From NCBI RefSeq assembly GCF_015832195.1, contig NC_052018.1:51459666-51523665 (forward strand): 64,000 bases of DNA. The letters are read 5' to 3'. Positions 1 to 14,025 of this stretch are shown here, in pieces. Below the pieces are notes generated by a model. That model searched no databases and had not been told where the DNA came from. It saw only the letters and a program-made list of their open reading frames with translations. This stretch comes from Motacilla alba alba (lineage: Eukaryota > Chordata > Aves > Passeriformes > Motacillidae). Position 1 is the first letter of the stretch, and the number at the start of each line of letters is the position of its first letter. The translations under genes and the position numbers were made by a program.

Positions 1-402
1 TCTGACCCAGAAGCCCTGTGAGGAGCAGCTGAGGGAGTTGGGGTTGTTTAACTTTAGAAAAGGAGGCTCTGGGGGTGCCTTATCGCTCTCTCTCACAATT
101 ACCTGAAAGGAGGTTGTAGCAAGATGGGGATTGGCCTTTTCTCCCAGGTAATTAGCAGTAGGACAAGAGGAAATGGCTTCAAGTTGTGCCAGAGGATGTT
201 TAGATTGGATATTAAGGAAAATTTCTTTGCAAAAAGGATGCTCAAGCATTGGAAGAGGATGCCCAGGGAAATGGTTGAGTCATCATCCCTGGGGGTATTT
301 CAAGGGTATGTGTGTTCACTTGGAGACATGGTTTAGTGGTTGACTTGACAGGGTTGGGTTTAAGGTTGGACTCAGTAAGCTTAAAGCTTTTACAGTCTAA
401 AA
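1..402 (+). mobile_element. CR1 LINE 3' fragment, cut by the window start
   Basis: It aligns by eye with 9575-9940 of the CR1 copy in this window: GGGGTTGTTTAACTTTAGAA, ATTACCTGAAAGGAGGTTGTA, CAGTAGGACAAGAGGAAATGG, CCCAGGGAAATGGTTGAGTCA and CTCAGTAAGCTTAAAGC all have close counterparts (each shown here at or near 20 bases). The 3' terminal ATTCTGTGATT is not intact. It belongs to the same or a close CR1 subfamily. Confidence 0.88.
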
Positions 403-3400
403 ATGCGTTCATCAGATGTGGTTTAAAAAAGCAAAACTCAGGAGCATGATCTGAGATTGCAGTCATCCACACACAGGAAGCTGCAAGTGCAGCTAATTCC
501 AGAAACTGTAGTCCTTTCAAGAAAAGGTAGTGGTTTTTTATGTAGCAAATGTGAGTAATAAAATTACTTCCAGGGAATCAGATATCTCCCTGGAATAACC
601 TTTCATTTGAATTAGTATAAATGTTATAAGAGATGAGAATTTTCTTTAGCATTTTTTATCTTTCCTTAAAACAGCTGGGGGATGCACTCTAAACTTTTCT
701 TATTAAAGCTCAGCATCAATACTGTTTGAATGATTCAGAAGAGAATTTTTGATTAGAATAGGCTTTGTTAAGTGCATGTATGCCATTCATCCTTGTGATA
801 TCTCTTTATGTACTCTTCAACACATTTCCATTTCTTTCTGTCTGTTGGATAGCTAGATGTACAGATGGCATCTACAGGCACTATCATTAGGAAGAAGACA
901 TTTTCTTATCTCTGAACACAGATGCTGTCAACATTCTCACTCTGTGAGAAGGGAAATTTTAAATAAAGAAATATCCACCCATTCATCTTTATAGGGGACA
1001 CAATACTCTAATTACACTCTTGTGAGGCAGAATCTATGAGAAAGCAACTTCATGCAGAACATACTGCAATCAAGCTAAAAATCAATGCTTTTTGAACCAC
1101 AGTTATGTATGGCTCTTCTGTTAAAGAACATTTGCCTATTCTATTTTTCTAATCATTCAATAATACTTTATCTGACTTAGTCTCTCAGAGTTACAAATAG
1201 CAAACCACAAAATTGGCTCTACTTCTTGGAAAACAGGTCAGGAGAACAAGCATGGCCATTGGGAACATTTACTGGAAGGATCATAACTAAAAGTGAAGGG
1301 TAAAAGCTTATATTTTAAGTCAGAAATACCTCTTATCTATGAACCTTTATAGGGAAAAGGCACACAAGAGACTGAAATATACCTTCAATTCAGTGACATG
1401 AATGTCTTTATCTAATACGTGCTCATCAAAACTTAGTAAAGCTTTTAAAGCTTTATTTCAAGGTCAAGGGAAAGATATTTTTTCTTTTTAAGTGTAAAGC
1501 AAAAGAAAAGAAAGAAAATCATCCTGATCTCAGACTCTGAAGATTCCTCCTGACTGACTGTGAGTCAAGCCATGAACTTGTCTGTTTAGCAACAGCAGAA
1601 AATAATACTACATAGATAGGTCATTTCAACCTGGTAGATGTATCTGTACATGGACATTTAACATAGAATAATTATCCCAAATATCAGGCCTGCTGACTCA
1701 GATGCACATCTTATTTTGAGGGCATAGAACAGTCTTCCTTCATTAAAGAGATTAACTTTGTATTGTTTAAGGCATAGGCATATTCTAATCCTGTTATTTT
1801 TGGATGTGACTGGAAAAATAAACATTACATTAATCCCCAGACCAGCATAAAGAGAGTTGAAGAAAAAAATTAGATTCTTTAATTAAAGCTATGCCACCCA
1901 GCTGCTTGCACAGTGCAGGTAGTTCTTTCTGCATACCTGAAAGTCTAAAGGCAAACTGTTTATTTGGTTGCCTGTGTGGGCTTTAGATTATTTATCGCAT
2001 TCATGCTTGATTATTTCTAGTATCATGCCTGCCCAAAAAGTTCTTTATGAGATTGACAGTACAGTGTCAGAAGAGGTTGCCTGTCAAACACTATATTACT
2101 CCTCTGCTTTGCTCAAGGAAACTTCTCTTGCCAACTCATCAAAAAGTGAGTGGTAGTGCAAACCAAGCCTCCTCCCTTTTATCTATATTTATTAAAGGGT
2201 TGATATTTCTAATTCTTTGTCAACCAGATTTTACCAACATCATTCACCATTTGCCTCTCTCACATCTCTCCCTACTTTGTGTAGTCTGAGATGGAAAAGA
2301 ACAAAGACAAAATGTCAGATCTGGATGGAGCAATACTCAGCATTGACTTGGAAGCATGCAACTCCTGATATCCTGCAAAGGAGCTGCTGAAAAGCATATT
2401 GTATTTATTCATCTGCTACCCACATTTCATGGACAGGGCAGCTGCAGCAGACAGGGAATACTCTCCTTTTTCCGGCCTGGAGATCTCTTTGTACAACATG
2501 TTGTGGGGGCAGGAGGGGGATGGGAAGTAAATAATAATAGTTCCAATCTGGAAATTACAGGGGAAAATACTGTCGCTACTCCCTGGACGGAATGTGGTCA
2601 ACATACCCAACCTCCCACACACAATACAATTTGAGGGGGACTAAACAGAGGGGGGAGTGAAGCGGACACTGCAGCCAGATTCTTTCAAAACCCTCACACA
2701 GGAGGGAACTCGGTGGTACTATTTAGTGGATAAGCCACATAAGAGCTGAAAACCAAGAGAGATTAAGGAATAAGATCTGCTGTTAAGTCAGCAACTCTGG
2801 CAAAATTCCTTTCGTTGGAATGATGCACGTCCCAATCCCAAGATTATCTCACATACTATACTGAGATACCCACCATCCCTCAATGAGTAAAGGTATAGAT
2901 GTATGGCTAAATTCGCTCGAGCTCTGCCTGAATGTACAAATAATACAAGAGTAAATTAAGAATCAGCAGAAGTTAGGGAAGACCCCATCATAACTTCTGG
3001 GCTCAGTTGATGGCCTGGACCTCTCCTCCCCCCAGGGACACATATTGTGTAGGAGCTGTATTCAATGCATGCTGAATGATCATCTCCTTCATACATTGCT
3101 TTGAATACATTTCTGCAGTCAGACACTATCACTGGCAATCCTTCAAACTAAACTTGTCACAATTTTATTAATAGAGTGTTATTCTGTGAATTGTTAATGT
3201 GAGTCCTTAATGGGTGCTAGCAATCACTGACAGAGGTAAGAATGTGGAGATCCAGGAGCAGGTCTCTGTTTGGCGTGTGTCCCTGAGCAAGTCAGTCCAA
3301 GCACCCTGGTGAAAGGCTCAGTGAAGGGTCCCCATAATGGGACACTTGTCCGCATTGGTGCTTGGCACCATTTGATGGTGGATGGGAAGTGACTTTCACC

Positions 3401-5635
3401 ATCAGTTCATCATCCTTCTGTAAAGCTTTCATACTTTCTCTCTGTGAGTTCTCATGGGCAGCTCCTTGCAGCACTGACTCCTTTTCTCTTTCTTCCACGC
3501 AGCCAGCTGACTCCTTCCTGTCTCTTGCACAGCCCCCTGCCCATTACGCCTCACAGCCTACTGACTCCAACTCTCCTCTCACCCAGCTAAGCCACTCTTT
3601 TATGACACCCATTCTTATTGGACCATCCCTAATGGACACAGCTGTGACCTACTAAGGGCAAGGCTGTTCCTACTCTTTGGTAATTAGTACAGCTGCAACT
3701 CCTCAAGGGCGAGATTGCCTATCTCTATTCTCTTACAATTCATCTTCCCGCAGACACTGACTGTCTGGTTGGGCACAAGGGTCTCCGTTTTCCTGGGATG
3801 CAGACAGACTAATCAAACATTAAGGGTTTAAGAAAAATTTCCTTTTTCACATGACAGTGGGCAAGGATGGGAAAGGATCAATTTCCACTAAAGTTGATTC
3901 CTACTAAAGTAAACTGGAGTTGAGTCTTCCACCTGAGAGGCACCACATCAATTGCAATGGAGAGTCAATCTTGATACTGAGTCAGTTCTTATTGCGAGGT
4001 GAAGGAGAGACAAGGGGAAGGCAGGAAAAACTTTTTTCTAGCTCTTTCTCTCTTTGCACTTCATCTAATTTCTATCTTTTGAACCATGAAAGCTGACCAT
4101 GTCCTGGAATGGCACAAGTGTTTGGTTTTGTTCTGCTATAGATTAATGTTACCATTCCCAGTTGAAAAACTCTTTCAATAGGTAATAGAGCACAGAAACA
4201 CCATGGTGACTTTTTTGTACTTGTTATGAAAGCAGAAAAGGTGTTTAGGAGCTCAGTTCTCACAGAAAATCAATGGGAGTTATGTGTCTGGCCTTTCGTG
4301 ACGTGTTTGTATATCCACCTGGATATATATGCTGCATCTTTAGGCATGCCATTGTTGTCAATCATTGATGATGATGGAGCACAGAATTCAAAGTCCACTG
4401 AGTGCTTTGACGTTTCGGTGTAGGATATGTTTGAACTGCCTTTTGTCTTAACAACAAGTCACATGGAGACTACGGTAATTGCCTTTCTGCTGTGTTTGCA
4501 TCTCTATTCTGCCAGATTTTTTCCTTCTCCCTCACTGTGAACCTGTTTTTATTCTTCTGTTTTTATCTGTTTGAGGGGATACAATTTGATTTTTACTAAA
4601 TGGCCATATCTGTCTTGAGGATTTCTGGAAATGTCAATTAGGAAAGCAGGCTTTTCTATTTTCCATGGAAGACTAAATACTTAGAGGATGACTACCAATC
4701 ATGTGTTCAGCTTAAAAAGGCTTATCAAAGTAATGCAGAAAGAAATTTCTGTTTTTCCAAAGAACCTGCAAGGCAGTTGTCTTCAACTGCATTCCTGCAT
4801 TGACTCTTCACTACATTCTCTTTTAGCTTATTACGTATATCTCTGAGGGTATACCTCTGTAATGCTCAAGGCTAGAACACACCATCAGGCTCTCTAGTCT
4901 GACATTTTGTTGTCAGAGACTCCTATATTTCAGCTGGGCACATTTTTGGCTGGTGTGTATTTTTCATTAGGTAAACAATCATCTTCTGCAGACACCAGGG
5001 AAAGCAATATCCACCCTGTGCTGTGGTAGTTTATCACCCTTAGTGTTAAGAGCATGTATCTTATTTTCAGTCGGGATTCAGTTAGCTTCAGCTCCCAGTC
5101 ATTCATTCTTGTTTAACTGTCCCTACTATGTCAAAGGGAGCTATTGTAGCTAGAATCCTTTTTTTGTTGTTGTTGTTTTTTGTTAGTTTGTTTGTTTGTT
5201 TTCTGCAAAGGTACTTAGTATCCACAATACCAAGTCATCTCTTTCTGAAGAGATGAATTGAATAATTTATTCTTCTATGTGAAAAAAAATCCTTAGTTTG
5301 TAAATAACTCAAGTTGGTTGTTTTTTTTTTTTTTTCTTCCTCCAATTTTACATGCAACTTCCAGTCTCTTCAGTGCTTTATAGACAGGTGATGTGTGGCC
5401 ATGGTCAGCATCCCCTGTTACAAGGTTTATAATTTCACGTCTGTATGAAAAAGTATCAACCTTAATTTTCCATTCACCTTGTCAGTTATAAAGCTACCTT
5501 CCAGATGTAAATGTAAGTGCCAATATAACATGAGACAGCAGGGAACTGGGCCCTGAGGTTAGAAAGACTATATTTGGGTGTCACAAGAGAACATAACTCT
5601 GAGTAATGGGATAAAATTAAGCAAGGGAAAATTTA

Positions 5636-5853
5636 GGCAGACTGGAATGAAATACTTCTTAACTGTGAGATCCATGAGGTTGTAGAATAATCTTCTGCGG
5701 GAATTGATGGAGGCCTAGTTACTTCAGACATTTAGAACTAAACTGGTTAAAGCACTAGAAAATATTCTGTAAGGAATTATCCTGCTTTGCCAGAAGGAAG
5801 GATTAGATGACCTAGTAGGTCATTTCCATCTCCTCTTTCTGTGATTTTGTTGT
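5636..5853 (+). mobile_element. Old CR1 3' end
   Basis: It contains the diverged CR1 tail pattern GGAATGAAATACTTCTTAAC, GTGAGATCCATGAGG, GGAATTGATGGAGGCC and GGATTAGATGACCTAGTAGG, and ends TTCTGTGATTTTGTTGT. It matches the older CR1 subfamilies with 'attagatgacctaataggt' near the 3' end. It is non-coding and antisense to TRDN. Confidence 0.8.
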
Positions 5854-7118
5854 ACAAAGCCCCATGAACAGGAAGTTGTTATCAAAGTTGAGATGCCCCT
5901 AAACCCTGTTTGTGTAAGAGAAAAAAAGAGTAAATTACATCACTTGCTGGTAACTGTGCAGGAACCCTAATCCAGCATTTCTGTGGGTTAGTAAATGCTA
6001 CCAGTGCTGATGGCTGCATGCAGAGTTTGTAAAAGCAGAAGCATCTGCTAATGAAAAAATGTCAGGAAACTGCAAGTGAATTATGAAGAGAATGCCAGAG
6101 AAGAGCAGTAGGAAGGGAAAAATCAGAATGGGCCTGACATGCAGAATAGGGTCATGAGCAAGTTATTAGTCAGGAATGGATTGGCCTGTAGTAGAGGAGA
6201 TGAAACCTGAAGCTGCAATCATTCATCTGGGAAAAGTAGATGGTTTTTATAGGCTTTTGTGTATGGGCATTGATTCATATAATGATATTACCAATTGGAA
6301 TAATAATTAAGATGAAATCAGAGCAAGGGGCTTTGCTAAAGGTTGTATAAACCTACAACAAGCCAAACCTCTGCAGAAATATATAGATGGATGAGCAATC
6401 TAGCAGAGAAAACTGTCAAAAGAATATTGGTAAGAAACAACTTAGAGCAGGATCACACAGCTCTAAGGTCCTTAAGTTCCTCCTTTGTTTTGTGTGTGTG
6501 CTTCAATATGGTTCGTTCCTAAAACAGCTCTCAACTCATAACACTCAAAACACACATTGTGTTTCCTTAATTATTGCTCTTATACATTCGTCTGCATGAG
6601 GAATCACAAAGCAACTCATTGCTTATTGTTTCTGTTGCTTAATTTTTACATTTGTCACTTCTCCTAATCTTTCTAAATTTAGCTGCAAATAAATGCAAAC
6701 TGTAAGTTTCTGTTCTGGACTCAGCTGGGAGGGAGAAGTTAATTTCCTTCCTAGCAGCCTCTAGGATGCTGTGGTTTAGATTTGTTACTCAGACATTGTT
6801 AGCAAACTTGAGTTTTGGCTCTTGCCAAGAAGTGCTTTCACAGAATCAGAGCTTTTTCTTTTTCCCACTCTGTCTGTGCCTTCTAGGAGCTAGGAAAAGG
6901 TTGGGAGAGGACACCGCTGGAACATCTGAACTAATTTACAGTGATTATATACATCAAATACAGAGGTGTATTCCCTACCATATAATGCCATGCTCAGCAA
7001 TAACAATTGAGAGTAGAGGAAGAACAGGGAAAGGTTATCCTCTGTTTCGACTGGCTGGGCATTGGTCTGTTTGGCAAGGTGGTGAGCGATTACATAATTT
7101 GTTTTTCTCCTCTTCATT

Positions 7119-7183
7119 TTATTTATTAATCTGCCTTTGTCTTAACCCATGAGTTTTCTCAGTTTTGCTCTTCTTGTTCTTCC
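7119..7183 (-). other. Weak candidate alternative terminal triadin exon
   Basis: After an AG at 7184-7185 the minus strand reads, in phase 1, GKNKKSKTEKTHG and then a short tail to a TAA; AATAAA overlaps the stop. The composition resembles the GKKQEKKEKH stretch of mammalian triadin. The acceptor (ATCAATATGAAG) is poor, and the only GT near the KEKE part (CATGG|GTTAAG) is in the wrong phase. It is more likely chance than real. Confidence 0.15.
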
Positions 7184-9039
7184 CTTCATATTGATAAGAG
7201 GGGAGTGAATGAGAGGCTGTTTGGGTGATTAGCAGCTGGCCAGGGTCGACTCGATACAGTGTCTTCTCATCATTAAAAATAAAAGGTAAAAAAAGAGTCA
7301 GATGGGGTTCTACCACTCAAAACTCCTACCTTCTACTTGTTGTAGCAGCCATTCTGAAAACACATCTGATCAATCCAAAAATGCATCGTACAACTTACAT
7401 GTGAACTCCAGTTCCCAAGTGACTCAGTTTTAACTTTTCCTCAGAATTTGTTTAATAAGAAAGAAAATTTGTGAATAAACATTTCATTTTCTGTATGTGA
7501 CCAACAACTCTTGAAATACCTTAGGTTCTCTTGTTCTAGTTTCACAATTCCATTTTTTCCTTGTAAATAACCTAAATTGTGACAGCCTCTACATCTCACT
7601 GGCTGTTGCAGATCTTACATTGTGGCCTCCTCTGAAACACACACCATCCTCCCATCTGCTGACATCTGTCGTGTGGCATCTCTCACACAAGGCAATATGA
7701 GACACATCACAGTGTCCAAGCTGGGCTGCTTAGTGTTGTCAGACACTCAGCTGGAAGTACACTCCTGGCAGTGGGCAGGGTAGAGTGAGGAGTTTCAAAC
7801 CCTGTTCTTGAGAGGCAACAGAGATGTCTTCCTACAAATGTCTTCCCACAGCGCATTTGCTCATCAGGAAAAACCTAGGATCAACATTCGTATTCCTGAT
7901 GAAACATTCAATCTGTTGCAGTTAGATCAGCCCAAAGCTTTTCAGGATGTGTGGTATGCATCTACTTCTCTAGATCAGTGGGATAGCCAAATACGTTTTT
8001 TCCCTAGTTATAACTTTTGTCATAAGGTGTATTTTAATTAATTTTTACTTCTCTGGCTGTACTGAAAGCATTTACATTCCAAAATTATTCTTCTGAGAAT
8101 AATGTTACATTTAGATGACATTCTAACATATTTATAGCCATGAAAGCAGTAGGATAAGCATCATGGGGAGGAAAGTAGTAGTTTCATCATTACTCCAACA
8201 AACTTTTTTTAAATAGCCATATTTGAAAGCAAACAACAAAAAACCCTCAGGCATATGGATTGAAAGAAAAAGATAATTTGCCACCAGGTGTCAGTAGTGG
8301 CTCTTTTATTGTAATGGAAGGCTTAATATCAAGTCTGGAAAGGTAGAAGCTGAGACAAGGTAGTCACAAAATTAAATGCATTTTTTAAATTGCTGTTCAG
8401 ACCAGGGATTTAAAAATGATTGAAGGAATTTCTCTTCCTGTCTGTATAGAGGACAATAACAAAGAAGATACTATTGGTGTATAAAATGGTCTTTGCCCTC
8501 CATTTCTTGAGAAATCATTGTGGGTTTGTTTTCAAATTACAAGGACTGTCTTTAAAGAAAATGCATCTGTGATCAATCCATGCAAAAATTTGCTGGCACA
8601 TGATCAGTTATGTTTGCTTCTTGTCTGGTCACCTCCACTCTGCTCTACCTACTACTAATATTCTTCCTCCAAGAAGACAGACTTAAAGACAGCCTTTCTT
8701 CCTGTCTTGAGCTCACTAGGCAACAGAGTAGTGAGAATAACCTGGTTATCCCAGTTTCGCGTCAATCATAAGATACTGTTTTCAATTTTTATGGCAAAGA
8801 TAAACTTTTCATTTGCTTTTTTCATGACTGCAAAGAGACTTCACTTGGTTGTTACAGTGCCATAATTAAAATGTACCTCGGTGTCTGCAATTTTAAGCCC
8901 TAGAGACTTTTCCTATTCAGGAGGCAAAGATTTACTGTGGTATCTAAAGAAAGACATCACCACTGCCTTCCTTTTCTAACACTGCCTGGTGTGAAACATA
9001 TGACACAGTATCATGCATCATAGATATATCTTTACCATA

Positions 9040-9960
9040 TTAATATCTTTATCAATGATCTGGATGAAAGGATCAAGTGTCCCTCAGTCAACATTTTGAA
9101 CAATACCAATTTGGGCAGGAGTGTTGATCTGCTGGAGGGCAGGAGAGTTCTGGAGAGGGATTTGGGCAGACTGAACTGATGGGCCGAGGCCAATTGTATG
9201 AGGATCAACAAGGCCAAGTGAAAGGTCCTGCACCTGGGTCACAACAACCCCATGCAGTGCTACAGGCTGTTGGAAGAGTGGCTGGAAAACTGACTGGCAG
9301 TCAAGTATGTGGGGATGCTGGTTGACAGCCAGCTGAAAGTAAGCCAGCAGTGTGTCCAGTTGGCCAAGAAGGCCGATGGTATCCTGACCTGCATCGGCAA
9401 TAGTGTGGCCAGCAAGACTAGGGAAGAGATTGTCCTTCTGTACTTGGCACTACTGAGGCCATACCTTGAAAACTCTGATCAGTTTTGGGCCCCTCACTTC
9501 AAGACAGTCATTGAGGTACTGGAGTGTGTCCAAAGAGAGACAGAGCTAGTGAGGGGTCTGGACCACAAACCTTATGAAGAGCGGCTGGGGTTGTTTAACT
9601 TGGAGAAGAGGAGGCTCAAAGTAGGATCTTACTGCTCTCTATAACTACCTGAAAGGAGGTTGCAATGAGGTGAGTGTTGGTCTCTTCTCCCAGTTATCAA
9701 GCAATAGGACAGGAGGGAATGGCCTCAAGCTGTTTAGGGGAGGTTTTGATTTGATAGCGTGAAAAATTTCTTCACTGAAAGGGTGAAGCCCTGGCGCTGG
9801 CTGCCCAGGGAAATGGTTGAGTCACCAGCTCTAAAGGTATTTAAAAGATTTTCAAATGTGCAGGGATACAGGTTAGTGTGACTTGGCAGTGCTATATTAG
9901 TAGTCAGACTCAATAATCTTAAAGGTCTTTCCCAACCTAAATGATTCTGTGATTTTGTGG
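9040..9960 (+). mobile_element. CR1 LINE, 5'-truncated, with ORF2 end and 3' UTR
   Basis: The sequence begins in the reverse-transcriptase end (TTTATCAATGATCTGGATGA) and passes through the ORF2 C-terminus. The segment 9309-9644 translates with [28 protein letters not shown] and YEERLGLF, followed by LEKRRLK, all CR1 hallmarks. It ends in the 3' UTR with CTTAAAGGTCTTTCCCAACCTAAATGATTCTGTGATTTTGTGG, where the first 20 bases or so and the ATTCTGTGATT end are typical of avian CR1; that tail is at about 9918-9960. Frameshifts and stops show it is dead. It is antisense to TRDN. Confidence 0.93.
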
Positions 9961-11306
9961 TAGATGCAGCCAAAAAATGTGTATGCAATGGCTGCAAGCT
10001 AGTTCCTTTATTTATGGAGTGGCTCCAATGCTCCTTTGTAGGGGCTTCTATGCTCTGCTGGGAGCATGCATACACCAACACAACAAAATGGAAGACAGAT
10101 CATTCTTCCTGATCTGGGACAAGTAGATCTGCACACCAGAACTTCTCAGGAAGGTATTTACATGTGATGACCTTAAAAGATTTGTCACTGAGGTCAGAAC
10201 CAAGGGATTCTTGAACACTAGACCTGCTGATAAGGCTTTATGATTTTAGCAAAATAATTTTCTTCCTGGACATCAGTTGCATTGTCTGATGTCTCTGGGT
10301 TATCAAAATGGAAATAGTGAAAGTGTACAAAAATTTGGGATCTTTAATCCAGCTAGCATTGGTTTAGCTTTCAGAAGATATGTATAAACAGAAAATAAAT
10401 ATGTGGACTACTGGCCTGGATTGAATTCTGTACCTGAATTTCTGCACATGGAAAGTGGAGAAAAAGATACTGACTACCTTCCTAAAGCAGTTATAAGATC
10501 TGTCACCAAAAAAATGCAAGAATAACAGGAAGATCAATAGATCAAAAGATCAGTTGAAGCAGAATTTTAGGTAGGAAGTGATGTGATAATCCAGGCCACA
10601 ATTATTGCTTTATAAACTCATTTTACATATGTGATTTCTTTTGAGAATGAAAATAAAGTGGAATCAGAGTTTACAACAAAGACAAAGACTGGTATGAACA
10701 TAATTTCTAGGAAAGTTGATTCAAGAAGGAGAAGGGAAGCTCCAGACTCTGGGAAAGGGACCATCAGGAAAAAATCTGAAGTAAACTATAAGTGCCTGAA
10801 ATCACCAGCCTCTGTATATTCATTTTCATGTAGGGTTGGACACCAAAGCTTTAACACAGAGAGTCCCTTTTCTCAGTCAGATTGCAGACTGAAGCCCCCT
10901 CAGCTGATGTGTCTCAAGCACCAGAACAAACTTTGGGAGAGTCTGGTAAAGGTTTATATCTGCTGAAGTGTAGCAAGCCCCTTAAAAGGAATTTGGAGAT
11001 GCGGCTCCTTCTGTACCCAGAGTAGCACTGGATAGATTTTTTATAAAAGGTTTTGAAGTCTGACTCTGCTTGTATCTGATGATTATGTTTGTTTAAGTTA
11101 GACCTCTGAGTTTGTAACAATGGAATTATCTATTTTACAGGACAATTAACACAATGCTTTTGTATGAGCTGAAGGTCAGAGGATTAATGTGGTTTTATCT
11201 ATAAAGCATTTTTAAAAGCTAATTAAGAATCATCCAGTTTGCTCTGTACTAAAGAATGAGAACATTTCCTATTAGATGACTCTTGATCCTCTGCAGCAGC
11301 AGAGAG

Positions 11307-11308
<2 letters not shown>

Positions 11309-11352
<44 letters not shown>
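11309..11352. repeat. (GA)n microsatellite, about 22 units
   Basis: Uninterrupted GA run next to a GA-rich border (AGAGAGGGGA before, AAATGGAGGGAGAGAGG after). It lies in the TRDN intron. Confidence 0.95.
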
Positions 11353-11355
<3 letters not shown>

Positions 11356-13775
11356 GGAGGGAGAGAGGATTGGAGAAAGAGTGAGCTGGCATGCAAATAA
11401 ATATATCACAGGGATGCAGTTAATGAAGTGTAATAAAAAACCTCGATTCTGGTAGCAGTAGAGATAAAATTGTCTCTTGGACCAAAGGACCAATCTAAAA
11501 TATTAATCTGAAAATATATTCAGTATTTGCAATTACAAGCATTCCTTGTTAGAGCAATAGAGATGGAGAGGAATATAGAGAAGTGCTTCTCTCAGAACAT
11601 TATTTTAGAGATGTTTTTATCACTTAGTGCTTTCAGACGCCTCTTACTCTCTCTCTCTCTCGCCTGACAGCCTGTACATGCCACCATTCCTCTATAGGGC
11701 ATGCCTAGTTAATGGGCCTCCAGCCAGACATGAGTCTTCTAGGAGAAAGCATGCAAGGGTGTGGAGCAGCGGTGGGACTTGGGTGCCAGGAGGACCTTGG
11801 AGCAGAAGGAGCTGCCCACTGGTGTGAAGATGAGTGTGGGTGGCAGAGAGAAATCAGCTTACTCTGAAAACACCTTGGCTTCATGGATTGCAAGGTCAGG
11901 GGAAGCAAAATGCGACACAAACCAGAGACATTCAGAGGCAGTGCAAGGGCTTGAAAACCAGGGTGAGGAGTTTATTTTCAATACAATGGCCTCTGCCTAG
12001 CCTTTTAAAGGGAAAAGGTAAGAAAACTGCAAGATGTTATTTGCTTTTGGATGCCAATGTATTCTTTTGATTCAAATGCTCAGAGGTTGATTTTCTGTGT
12101 CTGTCCAAGTTATGTGAAGACATCGAGGTGCCTCATTTCAAGCTGGGCTATGCACTACTATTCTGTTGATCAAATATGGCAATTATTTCAGGCTTAAAAC
12201 ATATTAGGGATAACAATGGGTGCTGCCAAAGGTAGAAAGTGCACATGCATTCAAAGAACAAGCTGAAAGAGGAATAAAAGCAACACGTGTAGCTAGAATA
12301 CATTATGAATTACCATCCTCTTACACAAAGGCTAGTAAACTCCAAAAATGCAGCAACTTACAGAGCTAATAAAAGGGACAGAAATGTGCAGATATCTTGG
12401 TTTGTCTAATTTGTGTCTTTCTAGCATTAGGCTAGAAAGGATGACTCACTGGATTTAGCAACTGCTTGTGAAGATGAACACATTAATAACTTTATGCTGC
12501 AGCTCTGCCATAGAATTTAATCTTTTACAATTCTTTATTCTCAAGTGAAATACAAGCTTAGAACCAGAATAAAATTATGAAAGATATTTGAACTGTTAGC
12601 TTATGTTCTTTTCAAACCTGTGTTTATACATTAAAATATGCAACTTATCTAGCAAAAGAATATTCTCTTTCATCCATATCCCTTCCCCAGTGTGTACAAC
12701 TCCCTACTATAAAAGACGTGTTTAAATATGGGGCTACCAAGATAGTTGTCCCAGGTAATCTGTGCATTTTTATATTTCCCCAAACATAAATTACTATTTG
12801 TCTTCCCATCCATAAATTCTTGAATAAGAAAACTTATGCAGTCCACATATGATTCAGTGGCAAAGGAACCAGTTGCTTATTGAAATTCGCATATGTAAAT
12901 CACAATACTAGTAAACAATGGGATATAGATCCTTTCAGCTTTTGATAACATTCAACAGATTTAAATAATTGGAAAACAGAGCACAAAGTTTGTCTTGAGG
13001 ACATAGTAAACATAGCCCTGAATATTTACATCCTATTTTGAAGCTTTCTCCGTGGCTTTAGGCATTGCACTAATCTACAGAAAGGTTAATCTGAGTACTT
13101 GAGGGCTTGTAGAATGTTATATAGAAAGTGACAGATAAAGCATCAATTAGAATCAGTGTTTCTAGGTATTCAGATGGTCACAAACGACTAGACTGAACAT
13201 TTTTTTTCTCCTTGATTTTAATGAGACAGTTTTGCAGGCTGTGTCACTTACTGGAGAAACTTTTGAATTTCCACTTTAAATATACTTGCAGATTTACTGA
13301 AATAATGGGGAAGAAAAATACAACACTTTTAGCCTAGACAAGACCCAAATTGCTAATTTCTAATCTTATTGAAATATTTGTATTTTTATGCATGAAATAA
13401 TCAATTAGGTTTAGGATATTCACTAACTTAAATTTATAAAAAATTCTTTTCTGGGCATGAGTAAAAATTCAGAAAATAACCATCTGTTTTCTCCCACACT
13501 TAGTGATTTTATATGGTAATGTTTCCATTTATTACTTGAAATGATCTGTATTTTAAAATAATTAATGGAAAAAATATACTCTCCGTTCAGTCTTTCATAC
13601 AGCTTTTGAAATTAGTTATGCTCTTGATAAATTTAGTGTATGAGTGAAAGCAGTGTTTGTAATTTATTTGTAAATGTATTTATATTTACAAATTTATTGT
13701 ATTTGTGAAATTCCCAAGATCATAGAACAGAAAGTTACGTGTATTATATATACAGATATGTATAATATGACATAA

Positions 13776-13850
13776 TAATATAATATAATATAATATAATA
13801 TAATATAATATAATATAATATAATATAATATAATATAATATAATATGATA
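13776..13850. repeat. (TAATA)n pentanucleotide array, about 14 copies
   Basis: Near-perfect tandem TAATA units, ending in TAATATGATA. The array lies about 180 nt downstream of the donor of the 14026-14088 exon. Confidence 0.95.
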
Positions 13851-13868
13851 TACTGTGATACATCTGCG

Positions 13869-13884
13869 TCTATCTATCTATCTG
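13869..13884. repeat. Short (TCTA)n run
   Basis: Four TCTA units, followed by an interrupted TATC copy. It adjoins the TAATA array. Confidence 0.8.
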
Positions 13885-14025
13885 CATGTATCTATCACTC
13901 TCTCCGCTTGGATTCTTGAATGGTAATGAATTACATACACCCTTATCTCAAATCCTTAAAACTTGAAATGATTACACTAAATAGTCAGATATCATTGCAG
14001 AGAAAGTCAGAGTTCAATTTCTTAC

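Larger units (their letters stand above)
1..14025 (-). other. TRDN: TRDN intron, at least 14 kb, continuing beyond the window
   Basis: It holds three CR1 fragments, all on the plus strand (1-402, 5636-5853, 9040-9960), the GA and TAATA microsatellites, T/G-rich sequence at 5158-5200 and a weak terminal-exon candidate at 7119-7183. I did not find the KKDEKKEDSKK-type exon that should follow 14026-14088. The open frame at 10631-10966 (plus) lacks any family signature and is not called. Confidence 0.6.

Noticed and set aside
3292..3498. Minus-strand MEEREKES frame as a possible later triadin exon
   Set aside because: The charged part is short, with no phase 1 acceptor and donor around it.
6766..7152. 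Plus-strand open frame of 128 codons with a hydrophobic end
   Set aside because: No start context, domain or neighbour supports it. It is within the range expected by chance in 64 kb.
9309..9644. Apparent protein-coding gene of 111 codons
   Set aside because: It is the C-terminal part of CR1 ORF2, described under the transposon.
10631..10966. Plus-strand open frame of 111 codons
   Set aside because: No family signature, no splice partner, and it lies within a large intron; it is treated as a chance frame.
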